DNA of 64,000 nt, from contig NZ_VUOB01000061.1 in assembly GCF_008386585.1 (NCBI RefSeq), positions 62,001-126,000 of the forward strand, given 5' to 3'. This stretch comes from Solihabitans fulvus. GTDB lineage: Bacteria > Actinomycetota > Actinomycetes > Mycobacteriales > Pseudonocardiaceae. Of the stretch, positions 58,466 through 64,000 are shown one piece after another. The notes under the pieces are model-generated. The model was given only the letters and a program-made list of their open reading frames with translations. It did not search any database and was not told the origin of the DNA. How positions within the stretch are numbered: position 1 is the first letter of the stretch; each line of letters starts with the position of its first letter. A program made the translations under genes and the position numbers.

Positions 58466-60039
58466 GACGTCCCCAACTCGCGCAGCGCGCGGCGGTCGAG
58501 CTTCCCCGACGCGGTCTTGGGCAGCTCGGTCACGAACCGCACCTCCCTCGGGGCCTTGTACGCGGCGAGGGCGGCCCGCACGAACTGTCGGAGGGTGTCG
58601 GCGCGTTCGGCGGACCCGTCGACGCCGGCCCGCAACTGCACGAAGGCCATGGGCAGCACCAGTCCCTCCGCGTGGTAGCCGACGACCGCGCACTCGACGA
58701 CGTCGGGATGGCCGAGCAGACAGTTCTCGATCTCGGCCGGCGCGACCCACCGGCCGCCGACCTTGAGCAGGTCGTCGGCCCGGCCCCGGTACCGGAAGTA
58801 CCCGTCGGCGTCGTGGCTGAACAGGTCTCCGGTCCGCACGGTCGAACCGTGGAAGGTCTCCGCCGACTTCTCCGGCGCGCCCCAGTACGCCAGCGCGGCC
58901 GTGTCGCCGCTGACCTCCAGCACGCCGGCCTCGTCGTCCGGCGCGTCGGCGCCGAGGTCGTCGAGCACCCGCGCCCGGTACCCGGGCACCACCTGGCCGA
59001 GCGTGCCGGCGCGCGCCTGTCCCGGCCGGTTGGAGAGGTAGATGTGGTACAGCTCCGACGAGCCGATGCCGTCGAGCACGTCGACGCCGAAGGCGTTGTC
59101 CCACTTGCGACCCAGCTCCTCCGGCAGCGCCTCGCCCGCCGAGGTGCACATCCGCAGGCAGCTCAGGTCCGCGGCGCCTGCGGCGGGATGGGCCACCATG
59201 GCGCTCATCATGGTCGGCACGTTCACCAGGATCGTCGGCCGGTGCCGCGCGATCAGCTCGAAGATCCGCTCCGGTGTCGCGCGGTCGGGGAAGATCAGCC
59301 CGGCGGCGCCGACGCCGAACGGGAACAGCGCGGCGAGATCCCTCGCGTAGCCGAAGAACAGCTTGGGCACCGGCAGCACCAGGTCGTCCGCCCGCAGGTC
59401 GAGCACGCCGCGCGCGTAGCGCTGGAAGCTGTGCCACGGGCTGCTCGCCGGGTGCACGCACGCCTTTGGCGCGCCGGTGCTGCCGGTGGTGAACTTCCAG
59501 ATCGCGATGTCGTCGCTCGTGGTCGGCGCGGCCGAGAGGTCCTGCGGCGCCTGGGAAACGAGGCCGTCGAAGGACAGCTCGCCGGGCAGCAGCTCGGCCT
59601 CGGGCACGCCGACCACCAGCAGGTGCCTCGGCCGACTGCCGGCCGCGATCGCCTCGCGGAACGGCCCGAGCGTGGTGCCGTCGACGATCACCACCTCGGC
59701 CTCGGTGTAGTCGAGGTAGTAACGATAGTCCTTGGGGCGCAGGTAGGTGTACACCTCGGCGGTGACCGCGCCGATCTTGAGCACCGCGTACCAGGCCGCG
59801 ACGAACGCCACGCCGTCGCCGAGCGCGAGCAGCACCCGCTGCTCCCGCCGCACACCAAGGGACAGCAACACGTTCCCGACCCGGTTGGTCAGCGCGGCGA
59901 GGTCGCCGTAGGTCGTCGCGCCGTCGTCGGTCACCAGCGCCGGCCGGTCCGCGCGGCCCTCGGCCACGTTGCGGTCGAGGAACCAGCTCGTCACGTTGAA
60001 CCGACGGGGCGGCTCCAGTGCACCAGACACGTCAGGCAC
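58462..60039 (-). CDS. benzoate-CoA ligase family acyl-CoA synthetase (2-aminobenzoate-CoA ligase candidate)
   Basis: 525 residues. The AMP-binding motif FTTGSTGAPKACVH, GIGSSELYHIYLSN, and late RTGDLFSHDADGYFRYRGRA, DDLLKVGGRWVAPAEIE and PKTASGKLDR (catalytic Lys) are intact. The start RFNVTSWFLDRNVAEGRADR and the SSELYHIYLSN segment are typical of benzoate- and 2-aminobenzoate-CoA ligases. Because the operon also encodes a monooxygenase/OYE fusion, anthranilate (or salicylate) is the likely acid activated. The gene overlaps both neighbours by 4-8 nt. Confidence 0.88.
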   Translation of the reverse strand: MPDVSGALEPPRRFNVTSWFLDRNVAEGRADRPALVTDDGATTYGDLAALTNRVGNVLLSLGVRREQRVLLALGDGVAFVAAWYAVLKIGAVTAEVYTYLRPKDYRYYLDYTEAEVVIVDGTTLGPFREAIAAGSRPRHLLVVGVPEAELLPGELSFDGLVSQAPQDLSAAPTTSDDIAIWKFTTGSTGAPKACVHPASSPWHSFQRYARGVLDLRADDLVLPVPKLFFGYARDLAALFPFGVGAAGLIFPDRATPERIFELIARHRPTILVNVPTMMSAMVAHPAAGAADLSCLRMCTSAGEALPEELGRKWDNAFGVDVLDGIGSSELYHIYLSNRPGQARAGTLGQVVPGYRARVLDDLGADAPDDEAGVLEVSGDTAALAYWGAPEKSAETFHGSTVRTGDLFSHDADGYFRYRGRADDLLKVGGRWVAPAEIENCLLGHPDVVECAVVGYHAEGLVLPMAFVQLRAGVDGSAERADTLRQFVRAALAAYKAPREVRFVTELPKTASGKLDRRALRELGTS

Positions 60040-60838
60040 CCGGCCTCCCTCGCCTCGGCTCGTCCCGCCCGCCGGTGCCGCGAACCAGGTCGCGGATCAC
60101 CTCGACCAGCAGGTCGGTGAGCACCTCGAAGGTCGCCTGCCCCTCCGCCGCGGTCGCCTCGGCCGGCGCTCCGCAGTACGCCTTGTCCATGCCCATGGCC
60201 GCGAAGCTGTGCTGCCCGCCGGATATGGCGGCCGGCAGGTTCACCGACACCGCAGGCAGCTCGCGCATCTGTTCCGTGTCAACGAGGTCCGGTCGGTCGG
60301 CGAGCACGAGCGAGGTCTCGTAGCGGCCGGCGTGGCACTCGCCTGCCAGGAACTCCTCGGTCAGCCGCTCGGCCCGGCGCCTGCGGGTCAGGTCGAGGTA
60401 CCCGACGAGCACCCGCCGCCGCGCGGACACCGTGTCCACGGCGCGTTGCAGGGTGGCGATGTGCTGGGGCTCCAGGTGGTTGTTGACCACGACGACGTGC
60501 CGGAACTCCTGGTCGATCACGGCCGTGCAGACGTCGACCACCAGCGCGTGCAGCGTGTCGCCCGCCACGTGCACCGCGCCGGCGAAGCCCTCGGCGAAGC
60601 GCGTGACGCCGTAGGGGAGCGCGGGCAGCACGAGCGCCCGCACCTCGGGATCGTCGGCCAGTCGCCGCGCGGCGCGCTCGCACATGCCGGCGGAGATCAG
60701 CGGGTCGGTGCCGAGCGGCGCGTGCGGTCCGTGCGGCTCGACCGCGCCGACGGGCAGCAGCAGCACCGGTTTCCGCTCGGTCGTCAGGAGCGCCGCGGCC
60801 TGCGGCGAGGTCAGGTTCGCGAAGTGGAGTTCGGTCAC
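60032..60838 (-). CDS. creatininase family protein
   Basis: 268 residues. The metal-binding segments VEPHGPHAPLGTD, VVVVNNHLEPQH and GECHAGRYETSLVL (Glu, His and Asp ligands) define the creatininase/MftE amidohydrolase fold; FAAMGMDKAYCGAPAEAT closes the site. Its role in an aromatic-CoA operon is not established: it could hydrolyse a lactam or amide intermediate arising from the amino-ring. GTG start with GGGAGG about 7 nt upstream. Confidence 0.85.
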   Translation of the reverse strand: MTELHFANLTSPQAAALLTTERKPVLLLPVGAVEPHGPHAPLGTDPLISAGMCERAARRLADDPEVRALVLPALPYGVTRFAEGFAGAVHVAGDTLHALVVDVCTAVIDQEFRHVVVVNNHLEPQHIATLQRAVDTVSARRRVLVGYLDLTRRRRAERLTEEFLAGECHAGRYETSLVLADRPDLVDTEQMRELPAVSVNLPAAISGGQHSFAAMGMDKAYCGAPAEATAAEGQATFEVLTDLLVEVIRDLVRGTGGRDEPRRGRPGA

Positions 60839-60878
60839 TCGTGTCCTCCCGTCTCACCCTCGGTGGCGCCGCGCCCGC

Positions 60879-63002
60879 TCATCCGACCGCCGCCCGGTCC
60901 AGATCGGTCTCGGCCAGCTCGACCAGGCACAGGTCGCCGCGTCCTGCGGCGACGATCGTGTTCACCTCGTCCTGCGTGGTCAGGTAGCCGCCGACCAGCG
61001 TCGGCACGGCCGCCTGCGCGCGCACCCGGTCGCTGAGCCCGGTGAGGAAGCCGCGCCGGTACTGCGGGCGGCTCTCGGCGACGGTCTGGCCGGCCTCGAC
61101 GTGGATCAGCTCGGCCCCGGCCGCCATCAGCTCCCGCGCCACCGCGACGCCGTCGGACACGGTCAGCCCGCCGCGCGCCCAGTCGGTGACGGTGAGCCGC
61201 ACGGCAAGCAGCCGGTCGCTCGGCCACACCGCGCGGACCTCGCGCAGCACCTCGATGGGGAAGCGCAGCCTGCCGGCCGCGTCGCCGCCGTACTCGTCCT
61301 CGCGGCGGTTGGTCAGCGGCGACAGGAAGCCTGCCAGCAGGTGGCCGTGCGCCAGATCCAGTTCCAGCACGTCGAAACCGGCCTCGGCGGCGCGCGCCGC
61401 GGCCGAGGCGAAGTCGGCGCGCAGCCGCGCCAGGTCGTCCGCGTCCGCCTCCTTCGGCACCGCGCTGCGCGACAGGTACGGCAGCGCCGACGCGGCCAGC
61501 AGCGGCCAGCCGTCCGCGCCGAGCGGCAGGTCGACGCCGTGCCTGGCCGGGCGCGCCGCGCCGCGCCGGCCGGCGTGCCCGAGCCGGACCCCGGCCAGCG
61601 CGCCAGCCGCGTGCGCCTCGGCGACCGGGCCGCGCCACCGCTCGACGTCGCGGTCCGCGCACAGCGTCGGGCAGTCCGGCTCGGTGCGGCCGTCCTGGCT
61701 CACCGTGACCAGCCCGGTCAGCACCAGGCCGGCGCCGCCGCGCGCGGCCGAGGAGAGGTCGCCGTCCCGCGCCGCGCGCACGATCCTGTTGGGCAGCACC
61801 AGGTTCCCGATGCGCAGCGGCGCGAACGCCGGCGGCGGGGTGAGGGCGGGGAGTGGCGGCCGGCCGAGCGCGTCGTCGGTGAACCAGGTGTCGAGCACCC
61901 GCACGAACTCCGGGTCACGCACTGCCAGGTTGGCGTGGCTGATCCGGCCGCTGCGGGTCAACAGGTTGAAGGCGAACTGGATCGGGCCGAGCCGCGTGTA
62001 GGCGCCGACCCGCTCGAAGTAGCCCGCGCTGTCCCCGGCGGCCTGCTGGAACCGCTCGACCACCGGCTGTCGTTCCAGCTCGTAGTCGACCAGCGCTGCG
62101 GCGACGTTTCCGTGCCGCACCAGGGAGTTGGCCAGCGAGACGGCGTCCTCCATGGCGAGCTTGGTGCCGGAGCCGATGGAGAAGTGCGCGGTGTGCGCCG
62201 CGTCGCCGAGCAGCACGATGTTGCCGTGGTGCCAACTAGAGTTGCGCACCCTTGGAAAGCTCAGCCAGGTGGATCGGTTGGACAGCAGGCGATGCCCGGC
62301 GAGGTCCTCGGCGAACAGCGCCTCGCAGAAGCCGATCGAGCCCCGCTCGTCGACCGCGTCGAGGCCGGCGCGCCGCCAGGTCGCTTCGGGACACTCCACG
62401 ATGAACGTGCTGGTGTTCTCGTCGAACGGGTAGGAGTGCACCTGGAACAGCCCGTGTTCGGTCTGCCGGAAGACGAACGTGAAGGCGTCCAGCACCAGGT
62501 CCGTGCCGAACCAGACGTACTTGCAGCCCTGCGGCGTCACGTTGCTGCCGAACTCGGCCTCGTGCGCGCGCCGCACCATGCTGTTCACGCCGTCGGCGGC
62601 GACCAGCAGGTCGGCCTCGGCCGCCAGGGCCGCCGGGTCGTCCACCTCGACGCCGAACCGCAGCGTGACACCGAGTTCGAGGCAGCGGCGTTGCAGGATG
62701 TTCAGCAGCCTGGTCCTGGCGATCGCGGAGAACGTGTGGCCGCGCGAGCGCAGCAGCCGGTCCCGATAGCGGATGTCCACCGAGTCCCAGCGGGCGAACG
62801 TGTCGGTGATCTCCAGGTAGGTAGGGAAGTCCGCGTCGCGCAGCGCGCCGAGTGTCTCCTCGGAGAACACCACGCCCCAGCCGAACGTGGCGTCCGGGGC
62901 GTTGCGCTCCAGGATCGTCACCTCGTGCGCGGCGTCCGCCTTCTTCAGCAGTATCCCCAGATACAGCCCGGCCGGACCCGCGCCGACCACGGTGATCCTC
63001 AT
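60879..63002 (-). CDS. FAD monooxygenase/Old Yellow Enzyme fusion (2-aminobenzoyl-CoA monooxygenase/reductase-like)
   Basis: 707 residues. The N-terminal half (1-385) is a single-component flavin monooxygenase: VVGAGPAGLYLGILLKKADA (FAD), LVAADGVNSMVRRAHE and VLLGDAAHTAHFSIGSGTKL. The C-terminal half (from about 395, FAPLRIGNLVLPNRIVRAAR) is an OYE barrel with RLGHAGRRG and FLSPLTNRREDEYGG. This domain order is known from 2-aminobenzoyl-CoA monooxygenase/reductase of Azoarcus and from salicylyl-CoA hydroxylase relatives. It hydroxylates and then reduces the CoA-bound ring without ring cleavage. The ATG is 29 nt after the luciferase-like gene. Confidence 0.9.
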   Translation of the reverse strand: MRITVVGAGPAGLYLGILLKKADAAHEVTILERNAPDATFGWGVVFSEETLGALRDADFPTYLEITDTFARWDSVDIRYRDRLLRSRGHTFSAIARTRLLNILQRRCLELGVTLRFGVEVDDPAALAAEADLLVAADGVNSMVRRAHEAEFGSNVTPQGCKYVWFGTDLVLDAFTFVFRQTEHGLFQVHSYPFDENTSTFIVECPEATWRRAGLDAVDERGSIGFCEALFAEDLAGHRLLSNRSTWLSFPRVRNSSWHHGNIVLLGDAAHTAHFSIGSGTKLAMEDAVSLANSLVRHGNVAAALVDYELERQPVVERFQQAAGDSAGYFERVGAYTRLGPIQFAFNLLTRSGRISHANLAVRDPEFVRVLDTWFTDDALGRPPLPALTPPPAFAPLRIGNLVLPNRIVRAARDGDLSSAARGGAGLVLTGLVTVSQDGRTEPDCPTLCADRDVERWRGPVAEAHAAGALAGVRLGHAGRRGAARPARHGVDLPLGADGWPLLAASALPYLSRSAVPKEADADDLARLRADFASAAARAAEAGFDVLELDLAHGHLLAGFLSPLTNRREDEYGGDAAGRLRFPIEVLREVRAVWPSDRLLAVRLTVTDWARGGLTVSDGVAVARELMAAGAELIHVEAGQTVAESRPQYRRGFLTGLSDRVRAQAAVPTLVGGYLTTQDEVNTIVAAGRGDLCLVELAETDLDRAAVG

Positions 63003-63030
63003 GTCGCCGCCCCCGGGTCGGCCCCGGTGG

Positions 63031-63834
63031 TCACCCGATCACCTCGGCGAGCCGGTCGACCTCGGCGAGGTCGGACACCGTGGGCAGCAGGATCAGCACA
63101 TCGCAGCCCGCTGCCGCGTAACCCCTGACGTAGTCCCGGATCGCGTGGCCGGTCGTCAGGTTGCCGGCGGCGATTCGGTCGGCGAACGGCCCGAGGAAGT
63201 CGTAGTAGTCGCGCAGGTACGCGGTGCCGCGGTCGGGGTCGCCGAGGCCGAAGTAGCCCTGGCCCCACAGCAGGGGCCTGCCGGGCCGGCCGAGATCGTG
63301 CCACGCGGCCGAGGCCCGCGCGGCGGCCGAGGCGAACGCCCGAGGCGGCCCGCCGCCGTGCGCGTAGCCGTCGGCGTAGCGGGCCATCCTGGCGAACGTC
63401 GCGCCGCTGCCGCCGCCGACCAGCAGCTCCAGCGGTGGCCGGGCCGGGTCGCGCAGGTGGGCGAGCTGGTCGGACAGCCGCGCGCCCCGGTCGCGGTGCG
63501 ACACCTCGGCGGCCTCGTAGTCGTCGAGTCGCGCGCCGACGCCGAGCCCGAGGGTGAGCCGCCCGCTCGAGATGGTCTGCACGGACTCTGCCTGCTTGGC
63601 CAGCAGCGCGGCGGACCGCAGCGGGCCGATGGCGATCATCGTGGCGAGCCCGATCCGCGAGGTGACCGCCGCGGCGGCGGCCAGCGCGGTGAACGGCTCG
63701 ACACTGTCGTAGACGAGGCGGTCCAGCACGGCCAGCGTGGAGAACGGGCCGGCGTCCGCGCGGCGCGCCCAGTCCAGCAGCAACGCGCCGTCCGCCCCGG
63801 GAGTGGTGTTGGGAAGACCGATACCAACCAGCAA
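63031..63834 (-). CDS. luciferase-like (LLM class) flavin/F420 oxidoreductase
   Basis: 267 residues. VGIGLPNTTPGADGALLLDW, RIGLATMIAIGPLRSAALLA, SGRLTLGLGVGARLDDYEAA and LLVGGGSGATFARMARYADG are the TIM-barrel motifs of bacterial luciferase-like enzymes; actinobacterial members often use F420. A TTG start is chosen because a perfect AAGGAGG lies 6 nt upstream and no ATG/GTG fits. It leads the eight-gene operon. Its substrate is unknown; it might act on the cyclic ketone formed by the fusion enzyme. Confidence 0.88.
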   Translation of the reverse strand: MLVGIGLPNTTPGADGALLLDWARRADAGPFSTLAVLDRLVYDSVEPFTALAAAAAVTSRIGLATMIAIGPLRSAALLAKQAESVQTISSGRLTLGLGVGARLDDYEAAEVSHRDRGARLSDQLAHLRDPARPPLELLVGGGSGATFARMARYADGYAHGGGPPRAFASAAARASAAWHDLGRPGRPLLWGQGYFGLGDPDRGTAYLRDYYDFLGPFADRIAAGNLTTGHAIRDYVRGYAAAGCDVLILLPTVSDLAEVDRLAEVIG

Positions 63835-63972
63835 CGCCGACCTCCTTAAACACTGGTGTCCAAGACCTGCTCGGGTGGTCGCCTAGGGCACGCTCAGGCG
63901 GCGATCTACGGCGTTGGCGTCCGTTCGAGTACCGCCGTACGAGTCACGAACGCCTGCCTTGTAGCTCATCCA

Positions 63973-63996
63973 CCTGACCGCGCCCGGGTGGTCAGG
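63973..63996. terminator. hairpin at the window edge
   Basis: CCTGACC (63973-63979) pairs with GGTCAGG (63990-63996) around a 10-nt loop. It may terminate a gene beyond the window or lie in the operon's upstream control region. Between 63835 and 63972 nothing firm is seen. Confidence 0.35.
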
Positions 63997-64000
63997 TTGC

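Overview
The window is high-GC actinobacterial DNA. Signs of this are frequent GTG starts, a DasR-type operator, an Rv2466c-like mycothiol-family protein, an AfsR/SARP-type giant regulator and a secreted modular chitinase. The overall style suggests a Pseudonocardiales-type actinomycete (Amycolatopsis, Lentzea, Saccharothrix or a relative). That placement is an inference; there is no rRNA here to test it.

Region 1 (1-9.4 kb) is the end of a biosynthetic cluster. A ketosynthase (only its end is present), a ketosynthase-like protein without the catalytic Cys, an alpha/beta hydrolase, a double-hotdog protein, a DsbA/HCCA-isomerase-fold protein, a translationally coupled 45-residue peptide, both halves of a coenzyme-B12 glutamate mutase and an SRPBCC-like protein form one rightward operon. 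A DUF3995 membrane protein and a leftward type II thioesterase follow. Next come a small exported peptide with two DWPW motifs and an XRE-TPR regulator, which look like a peptide-signalling pair.

Region 2 (9.4-25 kb) is mostly housekeeping: agmatine deiminase, an M50-like membrane protease, a STAS protein, an exported S15 peptidase, an Rv2466c-like protein, LtrA and HrpA. Between hrpA and an NRAMP-family gene lie two unlisted leftward micro-ORFs with their own promoter and Shine-Dalgarno sites. The NRAMP-family gene has an M-box Mg2+ riboswitch and the altered metal-site motifs of Mg2+-transporting NRMTs. A GlxA-type regulator faces a DJ-1/PfpI enzyme.

Region 3 (25-39.8 kb) holds a macro-domain/KAP P-loop NTPase behind a patatin-like phospholipase (a possible defence pair), malate dehydrogenase, a GH18 chitinase behind two DasR-like sites, an ABC transporter plus two-component system operon, an imine-reductase-like enzyme, a decayed ECF-sigma locus, a MarR/SgcJ-like divergon with a perfect palindromic operator, and an L,D-transpeptidase lipoprotein.

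Region 4 (39.8-55.1 kb) is accessory: a SARP/NB-ARC/TPR regulator, small membrane proteins, a deaminase, a GH3-PA14-ricin glucosidase, an IS256-family remnant fused in frame to a conserved gene of unknown function, an aldo/keto reductase and its AraC-type neighbour, a 26-residue micropeptide coupled to a TPR protein with a degenerate ATPase region, and a secreted propeller-like protein with a Cys/Trp/Pro-rich cassette.

Region 5 (55.2-63.8 kb) is one leftward eight-gene operon for CoA-dependent aromatic acid breakdown. It fits 2-aminobenzoate (anthranilate) via 2-aminobenzoyl-CoA: a benzoate-CoA-ligase-family enzyme, a monooxygenase/Old-Yellow-Enzyme fusion, SDR, enoyl-CoA hydratase, acyl-CoA dehydrogenase, RidA, a creatininase-fold amidohydrolase and a luciferase-like oxidoreductase. 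Four short tandem duplications (31-89 bp) sit on gene ends across the window, and one has created a coupled upstream ORF.
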